The position numbers and the translations under genes are program-made. Shown here piece after piece: positions 10,341 to 18,525 of a DNA stretch of 27,695 nt; position 1 is the stretch's first letter; every line of letters begins with the position of its first letter. This DNA comes from Pseudomonadota bacterium. GTDB taxonomy: Bacteria > Pseudomonadota > Alphaproteobacteria > Rhizobiales > Beijerinckiaceae. The notes below the pieces were generated by a model. That model was given only the letters and a program-made list of their open reading frames with translations, was not told the origin of the DNA and did not search any database. The DNA lies in the NCBI GenBank assembly GCA_023423995.1, contig JAFAEL010000058.1:1-27695 (forward strand), in the 5' to 3' direction.

Positions 10341-10886
10341 TCAATGCCCGTCGAAGCTCATGAGGCTCCGAACTTCGACACCGGCCTCCCGCAGCTTCGC
10401 TGCTCCGCCCAGCTCCGGCAGGTCGATCACGAAGCAGGCCGCGATCACGTCTGCGCCGATCTGGCGCAGCAGTCGAACGGCGGCGAGCGCCGTTCCGCCC
10501 GTTGCGACGAGGTCGTCGACCAGGATCACTCGCTCGCCCTTTACCATGGCGTCCGCGTGCATCTCGATCTCGTCCTCGCCGTATTCGAGCAGGTAGGAGA
10601 CGCGGACGGTCTTGTGCGGAAGCTTCCCCTTCTTGCGGATGGGGACGAAGCCCGCCGAGAGCTGGTGCGCGATCGCCCCGCCCAGGATGAAGCCTCGGGC
10701 CTCGATGCCCGCGACTTTGTCGGCCTTGCCGCCGGCATATGGGTGGACGAGCTCGTCGACGGCGCGCCGGAAGGCCTGAGCGTCGCCCAGCAGCGTCGTG
10801 ATATCCCGGAACATGACCCCGGGTTTGGGGTAGTCGGGGATCGTCCGGATGGCGTCGCGGAGGTCGCGGGAGGGAGTCTGATGCAT
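10341..10886 (-). CDS. apt: Adenine phosphoribosyltransferase
   Basis: Converts adenine and PRPP to AMP and pyrophosphate (purine salvage). The 181-residue length is normal when started at [23 protein letters not shown]. The family core is complete: [30 protein letters not shown], and the PRPP-binding motif [18 protein letters not shown]. An in-frame ATG at 10958 would add 24 non-conserved residues and overlap the divergent 63-aa gene, so I prefer 10886, although the SD is poor. It lies between mtnP and mtnA on the same strand, which makes sense because MtnP releases adenine. A CGCGTG/CACGCG inverted repeat (10277-10297) lies between apt and mtnA. Confidence 0.95.
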   Translation of the reverse strand: MHQTPSRDLRDAIRTIPDYPKPGVMFRDITTLLGDAQAFRRAVDELVHPYAGGKADKVAGIEARGFILGGAIAHQLSAGFVPIRKKGKLPHKTVRVSYLLEYGEDEIEMHADAMVKGERVILVDDLVATGGTALAAVRLLRQIGADVIAACFVIDLPELGGAAKLREAGVEVRSLMSFDGH

Positions 10887-10942
10887 GGCGCCGCTACCGA
10901 TGCCAAACTCGTGCCCGGCGTCAACCTGGGACAGGTAAACCG

Positions 10943-11134
10943 ATGAACGGCCCGACAAATTCAGTGACCCTGGTGGATATCGACATCCCGTTCGGGCGCT
11001 TGGTCGCCTTCTTCGTCAAGGCGAGCCTCGCGGCCATACCGGCAGCGATCATCGTCTGGATCATCCTGTGGCTGATCGCAGCGGTCGTGTGGGGCGTGCT
11101 CGGGCTGTCGTTCTTCAGACCCTTCCAGGTCTAG
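10943..11134 (+). CDS. Small membrane protein, 63 aa, function unknown
   Basis: Not recognised. The 63 residues comprise a short polar N-terminus ([19 protein letters not shown]) followed by a long hydrophobic stretch at about 19-57, enough for one long or two short membrane helices ([36 protein letters not shown]), ending [12 protein letters not shown] (10933-10936) sits 6 nt before the ATG. It is the only plus-strand gene within the long minus-strand block 7919-22631. It starts 56 bp from the divergent apt start and its stop codon lies 6 nt before the convergent mtnP stop. Good RBS placement and strong membrane-like composition support a real gene. Confidence 0.75.
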   Translation: MNGPTNSVTLVDIDIPFGRLVAFFVKASLAAIPAAIIVWIILWLIAAVVWGVLGLSFFRPFQV

Positions 11135-11140
11135 ACAGCT

Positions 11141-12016
11141 TCAGGCTCCGAGCACCCGCCCGGCAATCGCGTCCAGCTTGGCGACGAGGACCGGATCCCG
11201 CGCGGCCGGCGCCGTCATGAGGGCGTATTCCAGGGCCCTGTCGGACTTGGCGGGACAGGGCTCGCGCTCGGCCGGGAAGTCGTGTGCGAGGCGCGCCACG
11301 AGGCGCGCCGCGTTGCCGGCATTCGCCTTCGCGACAGCGATGATGTCCGACACCTCCACCGCGTGGTGCTCGGGGTGCCAGCAATCGTAGTCCGTAACCA
11401 TCGCGATCGTGGCGTAGGTGATCTCGGCCTCCCGGGCGAGCTTCGCCTCCGGCATGTTGGTCATGCCGATCACGTCGTAGCCCGCCGCCTTGTACGACAA
11501 GGACTCGGCGAGGCTCGAGAATTGGGGGCCCTCCATGCAGACATAGGTCCCACCTCGGACAACCTCGATGCCCTCCGCCGCGGCAGCCTCGGCGATGCGC
11601 TGCTGGAGGCGTGGCCCAACCGGGTGGGCCATCGAGACATGGGCCACGCAACCCTGCCCGAAGAACGAACTCTCGCGCTTGAACGTACGGTCGACGAACT
11701 GATCGACGAGCACGAAGCGCCCCGGCGGAAGCTCCTCCTTGAAGGAGCCGCAGGCTGACACGGAGACGATGTCCGTGACGCCCGCGCGTTTCATCGAGTC
11801 GATATTTGCGCGGTAGTTGATGTCGGAAGGCGCGAAGCGGTGGCCGCGGCCGTGCCGGGGCAGGAACACGACCGTCGTATCGGCGATCCGTCCGATCCGG
11901 AGCGCGTCCGAGGGCTCGCCCCACGGGGAAGCCACTCGCTCCTCGCGGATATCCTCCATCCCGGGCAGGTCGTAGACGCCCGATCCGCCGATAACCCCGA
12001 GGATGGCCTTTGTCAT
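11141..12016 (-). CDS. mtnP: S-methyl-5'-thioadenosine phosphorylase
   Basis: Phosphorolyses methylthioadenosine, the by-product of polyamine and acyl-homoserine-lactone synthesis, to adenine and methylthioribose-1-phosphate. The 291 residues match the family, with N-terminal ILGVIGGSGVYDLPGM, phosphate loop RHGRGHRFAPSDINYRAN, VSACGSFKEELPPGRFVLVDQFVDRT, base/ribose site GGTYVCMEGPQFSS, and EAKLAREAEITYATIAMVTDYDCWH, which marks MtnP rather than inosine/guanosine phosphorylase. The frame stays open upstream to 12265 through the petC 3' region, but the conserved N-terminus starts at ATG 12016, preceded by a GGGG-type SD. The terminator of the pet operon ends about 10 nt before this ATG. Confidence 0.95.
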   Translation of the reverse strand: MTKAILGVIGGSGVYDLPGMEDIREERVASPWGEPSDALRIGRIADTTVVFLPRHGRGHRFAPSDINYRANIDSMKRAGVTDIVSVSACGSFKEELPPGRFVLVDQFVDRTFKRESSFFGQGCVAHVSMAHPVGPRLQQRIAEAAAAEGIEVVRGGTYVCMEGPQFSSLAESLSYKAAGYDVIGMTNMPEAKLAREAEITYATIAMVTDYDCWHPEHHAVEVSDIIAVAKANAGNAARLVARLAHDFPAEREPCPAKSDRALEYALMTAPAARDPVLVAKLDAIAGRVLGA

Positions 12017-12025
12017 GCGCGCCCC

Positions 12026-12059
12026 AAAAACGAAGATGGCCGGGGTTGTCCCGGCCATC
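12026..12059 (-). terminator. Rho-independent terminator of the petABC operon, abutting mtnP
   Basis: Perfect 10-bp inverted repeat GATGGCCGGG (12035-12044) / CCCGGCCATC (12050-12059) with a 5-nt loop. On the minus strand it is followed by TTCGTTTTT (12034-12026). It lies 35 nt beyond the petC stop codon. The T-run ends 9 nt before the mtnP ATG at 12016, so the element sits in the position of the mtnP 5' leader. Confidence 0.88.
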
Positions 12060-12093
12060 GTGAGTAGAATCAAGCTCTGCGGTACGGCCTTCG

Positions 12094-12996
12094 TCAGCCG
12101 GTCGGGCCCAGCGGGGCCGTCCCCGGAGCACCTTCGGCCTCGCCGCCGACCTGCGCCCATACCTTCTTCTTCACGTAGTACATCAGGTACGCGAACACGG
12201 CGAGGAAGATGATGACCACAAACCCGAGGCGCTTGCGCTGCTCGAGGGCCGGCTCGGCGGTCCACATCAGGAACGCAGCCAGATCCCGCGAGTACTGATC
12301 CACGGTCTCCGGCACGGGTGAGCGTCCGTCAGGCCCCTTGGGATACTCCACCTGCCCGTCGGAGATCGGCTTCGGCATCGCGATCACATGGCCGGGGAAG
12401 TACTTGTTGTAGTGGCCACCCGGCGGAACCGTGAAGCCGGCCGGCGGCTCCTCGTAGCCGGTCAGCAGGGCGTGGATATAGTCCGGCCCATGCTCCTGGT
12501 ACTGGAGGAACGGGAGCGCATCGATGACGAACCAGGGGAAGCCGCGCTCGAAGCTGCGGGCCTTCGCCATGAGCTGGAGAGGGGGAGGAGCCTTTCCGCC
12601 GTTGGCCGAGGCAGCCGCGTTCTCGTTCGGGAACGGAGCCGGGATGTAATCGGCAGGGCGGCCCGGACGCTCGAACATGTCGCCGGCGTCGTTTGGCCCG
12701 TCCTGGATCTTGTACTCGGCCGCAAGCGCCGTGACCTGGGGCACGGAGAACTGAGGGCCGCCGTTCTGGGCAAGGGTGCGGAACGGGATCTTCAGCTCGT
12801 GGCAGCTCTGGCAGACCTCACGGTACACCTTGAAGCCGCGCTGGAGTTGCGCGCGATCGTAGGTCCCGAAGACGCCGGAGAAGCTCCAGCTTTCGCGGGG
12901 TGGGTTCGGCGTGCCCTCGGCCGCCATCGAGGGGGCCCCGCCGGAGAGCGTCGCGACAGCGAGCGCAGCGGCGAGGAAAGCGTGTCTGGTGTTCAT
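12094..12996 (-). CDS. petC: Cytochrome c1 of the bc1 complex
   Basis: Passes electrons from the Rieske protein to soluble or membrane cytochrome c. The 300 residues start with a signal peptide (about 1-25, ending APSMA). The haem c site is CQSCH at 62-66, and the axial Met207 lies in HVIAMPKPISDGQVEYP. The domain is periplasmic and is anchored by a C-terminal helix at about 257-275 (GFVVIIFLAVFAYLMYYVKKK), as in other c1 proteins. It is the third gene of petA-petB-petC, 30 bp after petB. The cytochrome b and c1 genes are separate, unlike the fused fbcH of Bradyrhizobium. A strong terminator follows. Confidence 0.96.
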   Translation of the reverse strand: MNTRHAFLAAALAVATLSGGAPSMAAEGTPNPPRESWSFSGVFGTYDRAQLQRGFKVYREVCQSCHELKIPFRTLAQNGGPQFSVPQVTALAAEYKIQDGPNDAGDMFERPGRPADYIPAPFPNENAAASANGGKAPPPLQLMAKARSFERGFPWFVIDALPFLQYQEHGPDYIHALLTGYEEPPAGFTVPPGGHYNKYFPGHVIAMPKPISDGQVEYPKGPDGRSPVPETVDQYSRDLAAFLMWTAEPALEQRKRLGFVVIIFLAVFAYLMYYVKKKVWAQVGGEAEGAPGTAPLGPTG

Positions 12997-13026
12997 CTGT
13001 GTGTGAGCCCCGAGATCTCGTGCCGG

Positions 13027-14304
13027 TCAGCCGCGGGTCGACGGCTCAGCCGTCGCGCCGACCGGAATCCCGGCCCCGCCCTTCTTTCCAAGCACCGTCT
13101 CGGCGATTGAGGACGGCAGCGGCTTCGGGGTCTCGAAGAGCCCGAGCAACGGCAGGACGACGAGGAAGTGGATGAAGTACCAGGCCGTGCAAATCCGCGA
13201 GGCGATCACGTAGCCGCCCTCCGCCGGCTTGGCGCCGAGCCAGCCGAGCAGGATGCAGACGACCACGAAGACCCAGAAGAACTGCCGGTACAGCGGCCGG
13301 TAGTTCGCCGAGCGGACCCGGGACGTATCCAGCCACGGCAGGAACGCCAGCACGACGATCGCACCGCCCATCGCGATCACGCCGCCGAGCTTGTCCGGAA
13401 CCGCGCGAAGGATCGCGTAGAAGGGCAGGAAGTACCATTCCGGCACGATATGCGCGGGCGTCACGGCCGGATTCGCCGGGATGTAGTTGTCCGCATGGCC
13501 GAGATAGTTCGGCACGAAGAACACCCACCAGGCGAAGAACATGACGAAGACGATCGTGGCGAACACGTCCTTGATCGTCGCGTAGGGCGTGAACGGCACG
13601 GCGTCCTTGCCCGACTTGATCGGCACGCCGGTCGGGTTGTTCTGGCCGACCACGTGCAGCGCCCAGATGTGCAGCACGACCACGCCCGCGATCATGAATG
13701 GCAGGAGGTAGTGCAGGGCGAAGAAGCGGTTCAGCGTCGGGTTGCCGACCGAGTACCCGCCCCAGAGGAGCGAGACGATGGTGTCGCCGATGATCGGGAT
13801 CGCCGAGAACAGGTTCGTGATGACGGTCGCGCCCCAGAAGGACATCTGACCCCAGGGCAGGACGTACCCCATGAAGGCCGTCGCCATCATCAGCAGGAAG
13901 ATGATCACGCCCAGGATCCAGAGGATCTCGCGCGGGGCCTTGTACGACCCGTAATAGAGGCCGCGGAAGATGTGGATGTAGACCGCGATGAAGAACATCG
14001 AGGCGCCGTTGGCGTGCAGGTAGCGCAGCAGCCAGCCGTAGTTCACGTCGCGCATGATGTGCTCGACGGAATCGAACGCCTTCGTGGCCTCGGGCGTGTA
14101 GTGCATCGCGAGCCAGACGCCCGTGACGATCTGCGCTCCCAGCATGAAGACCAGGATCGCCCCGAAGGTCCAGAAATAGGTCAGGTTCCGCGGGACCGGG
14201 AACGCGATGAAGGAAGAGTGGACAAGACCTGCCAGCGGAAGCCGGCTCTCGAACCACTTCGCAAAGCGGCTCTTCGGAACATACGTGGTGGCGTGCTGGC
14301 TCAT
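13027..14304 (-). CDS. petB: Cytochrome b of the bc1 complex
   Basis: Integral membrane core of complex III, carrying haems bL and bH and both quinone sites. The 425 residues have about eight hydrophobic helices. Haem ligands are His97 and His111 ([22 protein letters not shown]) and His198 and His212 ([17 protein letters not shown]). The quinol-oxidation motif PEWY is at 288-291. The start ATG 14304 has AGGG about 7 nt upstream. The C-terminal about 15 residues ([19 protein letters not shown]) are polar and Gly-rich. The gene lies between petA (21 bp upstream) and petC. Confidence 0.97.
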   Translation of the reverse strand: MSQHATTYVPKSRFAKWFESRLPLAGLVHSSFIAFPVPRNLTYFWTFGAILVFMLGAQIVTGVWLAMHYTPEATKAFDSVEHIMRDVNYGWLLRYLHANGASMFFIAVYIHIFRGLYYGSYKAPREILWILGVIIFLLMMATAFMGYVLPWGQMSFWGATVITNLFSAIPIIGDTIVSLLWGGYSVGNPTLNRFFALHYLLPFMIAGVVVLHIWALHVVGQNNPTGVPIKSGKDAVPFTPYATIKDVFATIVFVMFFAWWVFFVPNYLGHADNYIPANPAVTPAHIVPEWYFLPFYAILRAVPDKLGGVIAMGGAIVVLAFLPWLDTSRVRSANYRPLYRQFFWVFVVVCILLGWLGAKPAEGGYVIASRICTAWYFIHFLVVLPLLGLFETPKPLPSSIAETVLGKKGGAGIPVGATAEPSTRG

Positions 14305-14325
14305 GACGTCGCCCTGGTATCGATC

Positions 14326-14895
14326 TTACGCGTGTGCAGCCTTGGGGGCGGCGTTCGACTCCTCGCCGATCCGAATCTTCGTGTCGGACACGAAGGTGTA
14401 GGGCGGGATCGGGAGATTGATGGGGGCCGGTCCGGCACGGACGCGTCCGGACGTATCGAAGACAGAGCCGTGGCAGGGGCAGAACCAGCCATGGTACGGG
14501 CCTTCGTTGCCGAGCGGCACGCAGCCCAGATGGGTGCAGTTGCCATACACGACGAGGATGTTGGGATGGCCCTCCTTCACGCGTGAGGAATCGGGCTGCG
14601 GGTCGGGCAGCGACGCGACGTTCACGTCCTGCGCGGCCTTGATCTCCTGCTCCGTGCGGTTCCTCACGAAGATCAGCTTGCCGCGCCAGAAGACCTTCAC
14701 GATCTGCCCTGGCGAGACCGGGGCGAGATCGACCTCGACCGGTGCGCCGGCGGCGACGGTCTGCGCGTCCGGCGCCAGCGAGGAGACGAAGGGCCAGGCG
14801 ACGGCGCCGACACCGACGGCGCCGACGGCGCCGGTCGCGATCATCATGAAGTCCCGTCGGGTGTGTTGCGGCGCTCCGGTTGCGGTTGTTGCCAA
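14326..14895 (-). CDS. petA: Ubiquinol-cytochrome c reductase Rieske iron-sulfur subunit
   Basis: Carries the 2Fe-2S centre that takes the first electron from ubiquinol. I start it at TTG 14895, which gives 189 residues, the normal size, with GGAG 7 nt upstream (complement at 14903-14906). An ATG at 15000 would add 35 non-conserved residues. A twin-arginine motif TRRDFMM (Arg13-Arg14) precedes a hydrophobic anchor at about 17-40, fitting Tat insertion. Cluster ligands are Cys120 and His122 with Cys125 in CTHLGC, and Cys139, Cys141 and His142 in CPCHGS; Cys125 and Cys141 form the usual disulfide. It is the first gene of the pet operon; a promoter should lie in the 212 bp up to the MATE gene. 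Confidence 0.93.
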   Translation of the reverse strand: MATTATGAPQHTRRDFMMIATGAVGAVGVGAVAWPFVSSLAPDAQTVAAGAPVEVDLAPVSPGQIVKVFWRGKLIFVRNRTEQEIKAAQDVNVASLPDPQPDSSRVKEGHPNILVVYGNCTHLGCVPLGNEGPYHGWFCPCHGSVFDTSGRVRAGPAPINLPIPPYTFVSDTKIRIGEESNAAPKAAHA

Positions 14896-15107
14896 GTCTC
14901 GGCTCCAGGCGGGATCGGTCAAAAAACGGGCGGATGGCGGCGGCGCGTTTCCGGCTGCCGAGCTTGGCCCCGAGAAGCACTGCGGCGCGAGCGCGTGCAA
15001 TGCGACGAGGGGTCACCCGCGCGGGCTGTTTGGCATAGCTCCAAAGCGGTGTCCACGGCCGAGACGACGCGTTTTCGCCTCAGTTCGGCCATGGGTGGGC
15101 GGGCGGT

Positions 15108-16520
15108 TTACGCCGCGCGGGCCACAAGCCCGAGCCGCTCGCGCCGCGACCAGCGGGTGAGGTGCAGCAGCGATACGGCGGCGAGTCCGACTGCGAGGCC
15201 GATCCACAGCCCCGCGCCGCCAAGCTTTCCCGGGAAGGCGAGGGCCAGTCCGATCGGGGTGCCGATCCCCCAATAGCCGAGCGCGGCAAAGAGCATCGGC
15301 CGCCGCGTATCCTTGAGGCCGCGGAGCATGCCGGCGCCCACGACCTGCGCGCCGTCCGCGAGCTGGAATACGGCCGCGAAGAAAAGGAATTGGATCGCGA
15401 GGGCAATCACCGGAGCGTTGCCCGGTGCCGCCTCGTCCAGGAACGCCCGAACGAGAAACCCGGGTAAGACGATCAGCAAGAGCGCCGTCAGGCCGCCAAA
15501 TGCCATGGCGGTGCCGAAGGCCGCCCAGCCCGCACGCCCGATCGCGTGCCGATCGCGTGCCCCGACGGCGTGGCCGACCCGGATGGTTGCGGCCTGCGCT
15601 ATGCCGAGCGGGACCATGAAGCAGAGGGCCGAGATCTGGAGCGCGATGGTGTGGGCCGCGAGCTCGGTCGTGCCGATCATGCCCATGACCAGGCCGGACC
15701 CGCCGAAGAACGCCACCTCGAAGGCCAGCGTGGCAGCGATCGGCATGCCGATGCGCCAGATCGCCCGAAACCGCCCCCAATCCGCCCGCCAGAATCGCCC
15801 GAAGACGTGGTAGCGCCTGAAATGGCGGTCGGTCACTGCGACGACGGCGAGCGCCACGAAGCCGAGCGCGGCCGTGATGGTCGTGGCGATGCCGGCGCCC
15901 ACGAGGCCCAGCTCCGGCGCACCGAGGCGGCCGAAGATCAGCATCCAGGCGAGAAGAAGGTTAAAGGGGAGGCCGGCGAGCGCCACGGCGAGGCCCCAAC
16001 CGGGCCGGCCGAGGGCGGCCATGAACAGGCGCAGCACGACGAAGGCGAGGTTGGGCAGCAGCGCCCATTGCAGCGTCCAGAGATACCGGCCGCCGGCCGC
16101 CGCGAGGTCCGGATTCTGCCCGAACGCCCGCAGCAGGGTCTCGCCGCTGGACAGTAGCAGCCAGGCCGGAATGCATATGACGATCGCGACCCAGAGGCCC
16201 TGGCGCACGGTGCGGCGTATGTCGCGGACCGCGTGCCGGGCACGGCCGTATTCGGCCGCGACGAGGGGCGACACGGCCGTGACGAGGCCGATCGAGCTGA
16301 TCATCACGGCATGATAGAGGTTCGTGCCGAGGGCGGCCGCGGCCAGCGGCTCGGGCCCGAGCCGGCCGATGAGGATGACGTCCATGGTGGCGAGCGCCGT
16401 CCCGGCCACGTTGGACAGAATCATCGGCCAGGCGAGCGCGAGGGTCGCGGCGACCTCGCGCAGCCACGCGGCCCTGTACTCATGGCGGCGCTCGATCGCG
16501 CCAACACCTGCCTGGATCAT
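15108..16520 (-). CDS. MATE family multidrug/metabolite efflux transporter
   Basis: A 470-residue integral membrane protein with about 12 hydrophobic helices in two homologous halves. The first half opens LREVAATLALAWPMILSNVAGTALATMDVILIGRLGPEPLAAAALG, the classic NorM-type signature; the second half has IWRIGMPIAATLAFEVAFFGGSGLVMGMIGTTELAAHTIALQI. It is probably an H+- or Na+-coupled exporter of cationic compounds; the substrate cannot be predicted. The start ATG 16520 has no clear SD. It lies 45 bp downstream of the ABC exporter on the same strand, so the two may be co-transcribed. Its stop is 212 bp ahead of petA. Confidence 0.92.
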   Translation of the reverse strand: MIQAGVGAIERRHEYRAAWLREVAATLALAWPMILSNVAGTALATMDVILIGRLGPEPLAAAALGTNLYHAVMISSIGLVTAVSPLVAAEYGRARHAVRDIRRTVRQGLWVAIVICIPAWLLLSSGETLLRAFGQNPDLAAAGGRYLWTLQWALLPNLAFVVLRLFMAALGRPGWGLAVALAGLPFNLLLAWMLIFGRLGAPELGLVGAGIATTITAALGFVALAVVAVTDRHFRRYHVFGRFWRADWGRFRAIWRIGMPIAATLAFEVAFFGGSGLVMGMIGTTELAAHTIALQISALCFMVPLGIAQAATIRVGHAVGARDRHAIGRAGWAAFGTAMAFGGLTALLLIVLPGFLVRAFLDEAAPGNAPVIALAIQFLFFAAVFQLADGAQVVGAGMLRGLKDTRRPMLFAALGYWGIGTPIGLALAFPGKLGGAGLWIGLAVGLAAVSLLHLTRWSRRERLGLVARAA

Positions 16521-16565
16521 GGGCAGCGTGTAGCGGGACGACGGAAGTGTCGCCAGGAGGACGGG

Positions 16566-18428
16566 CTATTCCGCCGCGGCACTTTCCGCGAAGTCGCCCA
16601 GGAATCCGCCCGATTGGCGGTGCCACAGCCGGGCATAGAGCCCGCCGCGCGCGAGGAGCTCGGCATGGCTGCCCTCCTCGACGACACGTCCGGCATCCAG
16701 CACGACCAGGCGGTCCAGCGCCGCGATCGTGGAGAGCCGGTGCGCGATGGCGAGCACGGTCTTTCCCGCCATGAGGCTCGTCAGCGCATCCTGGATCGCA
16801 GCCTCGACCTCCGAATCCAGCGCTGATGTCGCCTCGTCTAGGATCAGGATCGGGGCGTTCTTCAGGATCACGCGCGCGATCGCGATGCGCTGACGCTGGC
16901 CGCCGGACAGCTTGACGCCCCGCTCGCCGACTTGCGCGTCGTAGCCGCGCCGCCCCTTGTGGTCCTCGAGGTCGCGGATGAAGACGTCCGCATGGGCGAG
17001 CCTTGCGGCGTGCTCGATCTCGGCCTCGCTCGCACCCGGGCGACCATAGGCGATGTTCTCGCGGATGGAGCGGTGCAGGAGCGAGGTGTCCTGGGTCACG
17101 ACGCCGATCTGTCGCCGCAGCGAATCCTGCGTCACGGCCGCAATGTCCTGCCCGTCGATCAGGATGCGTCCGCCGTCGACATCATGGAGGCGCAGGAGGA
17201 GCGACGTGATGGTCGTCTTGCCGGCGCCGCTCGGACCCACGAGGCCCACCTTCTCGCCGGGTCGGATCGAGAGGTTCAGGTTCGAGAGGATGCCCGTCTC
17301 GCGGCCATAGTTGAACGACACGTCCTCGAACCGGATCGCGCCCGAGCGCACCACGAGTTCGCGCGCGCCGGGCCGATCGACGAGGCCGTGCGGGCGGGCG
17401 ATGGTCGACATCGATTCCTGAACGACGCCGATATTCTCGAAGATGCCGCGGACCGTCTGCATCACCCAGCCGGACATCGCGAGGAGCCGCATCACGAGGG
17501 CGAGACCGGCCGCCGCGTCGCCGCTCGTCATGCGGCCCTCGGACCAGAGGAGCAGCGACAGGCCGGCCGTCGAAGCCAGGAGCGCGCTGTTCATCACGGA
17601 GAGGAGACCCGTGACGCCGGTAATGAGCCGCATCAGGTCGAGGAAAGCCGCCATCCAGCGCGCGAGTGCCTCGCGGACCGAGGAGCGCTCGTCCTCGCCG
17701 CGGGCGAAGAGCTTCACCGTGAGGATGTTCGTGTAGCTGTCGACGACGCGGCCGACCATCACGGAGCGTGCATCCGCATTGGCGAGCGAGCGCTGCTGGG
17801 CGCGCGGCACGAAATAGCGCAGCAGGGCGATGTAGGCTGCGATCCAGACGAGCATCGGTAGCGCGAGCCACAGGCTGATCGAGCTGAAGAGGCCCACCGC
17901 CGCGAGCGCGAAGACCGCCACATAGACGAGCGTATCGAGGACCGTGACCGCGATCTCGCGGATGGCCGGGCCGGTCTGGGTGATCCGGTTCGCGAGCCGG
18001 CCTGCGAAGTCCCCCTGGAAATACGCCAGCGAGTGGCCGAGCGTGTAGAGGTGCGTCCGCCACCGGATCATCGTCGTCGATTGCGGCACGACGATCTGGT
18101 TGGACACGTATTCGTGCGCCGTGTGGACGAGCGGCCGGATCACCAGGATCAGGATGGCCACGGCCAGGAGGGCGCTGCCGTGCTCCGGCAGGATCCGGTC
18201 CGGCGAGGAGGTCGCCAAGATGTTCACGAACCAGCCGATCAGGAGGTAGAGGCCGGATTCGAGAACGCCCACGACGAGGGAGAAGGCCAGCAGAACGGCC
18301 AGCCAGAACCGGATCGGCTTCAGGTAGTGCCAGGTGAAGCGGCCGACACTCGTCGGCGGCATCTCGCTCTCGGGGAAGGGAGCGAAAGGCTCGATCAGCG
18401 TCTCGGGGCGGCGGAGCATCGGGTTCAT
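16566..18428 (-). CDS. ABC exporter, fused membrane and ATP-binding domains (MsbA-like half transporter)
   Basis: A 620-residue type IV ABC exporter, expected to work as a homodimer. The N-terminal transmembrane domain (about 35-330) has six hydrophobic helices. The C-terminal nucleotide-binding domain is complete: Walker A GPSGAGKTT, Q-loop region VVTQDTSLLHRSI, signature LSGGQRQRIAIAR, Walker B ILILDEATSALD and H-loop IAHRLSTI. The substrate could be a lipid, peptide or drug. The frame is open to 18575, but the upstream part is Arg-rich and non-conserved, so I start at ATG 18428; ATG 18419 is an alternative, and neither has a strong SD. It lies just upstream of the MATE gene. Confidence 0.92.
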   Translation of the reverse strand: MNPMLRRPETLIEPFAPFPESEMPPTSVGRFTWHYLKPIRFWLAVLLAFSLVVGVLESGLYLLIGWFVNILATSSPDRILPEHGSALLAVAILILVIRPLVHTAHEYVSNQIVVPQSTTMIRWRTHLYTLGHSLAYFQGDFAGRLANRITQTGPAIREIAVTVLDTLVYVAVFALAAVGLFSSISLWLALPMLVWIAAYIALLRYFVPRAQQRSLANADARSVMVGRVVDSYTNILTVKLFARGEDERSSVREALARWMAAFLDLMRLITGVTGLLSVMNSALLASTAGLSLLLWSEGRMTSGDAAAGLALVMRLLAMSGWVMQTVRGIFENIGVVQESMSTIARPHGLVDRPGARELVVRSGAIRFEDVSFNYGRETGILSNLNLSIRPGEKVGLVGPSGAGKTTITSLLLRLHDVDGGRILIDGQDIAAVTQDSLRRQIGVVTQDTSLLHRSIRENIAYGRPGASEAEIEHAARLAHADVFIRDLEDHKGRRGYDAQVGERGVKLSGGQRQRIAIARVILKNAPILILDEATSALDSEVEAAIQDALTSLMAGKTVLAIAHRLSTIAALDRLVVLDAGRVVEEGSHAELLARGGLYARLWHRQSGGFLGDFAESAAAE

Positions 18429-18525
18429 ATCGGGATCGCGCAGAGCCACACAAACGCCCCCGCGCGATCCCCGTTGCCGCGGCCCTCGCGCTCGGGTCCG
18501 CAGCGGACGGAGCGCCGGCCCGCGA

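Noticed and set aside
12017..12265. An 83-residue N-terminal extension of MtnP
   Set aside because: It runs through the terminator and the petC 3' end in another frame; the family N-terminus ILGVIGGSGVYDL begins at 12016.
13046..15016. A 656-codon minus-strand frame across the pet genes
   Set aside because: It is an alternative frame of petB and petA, whose haem and Rieske ligands fix the true frames; the translation is Arg-rich noise.
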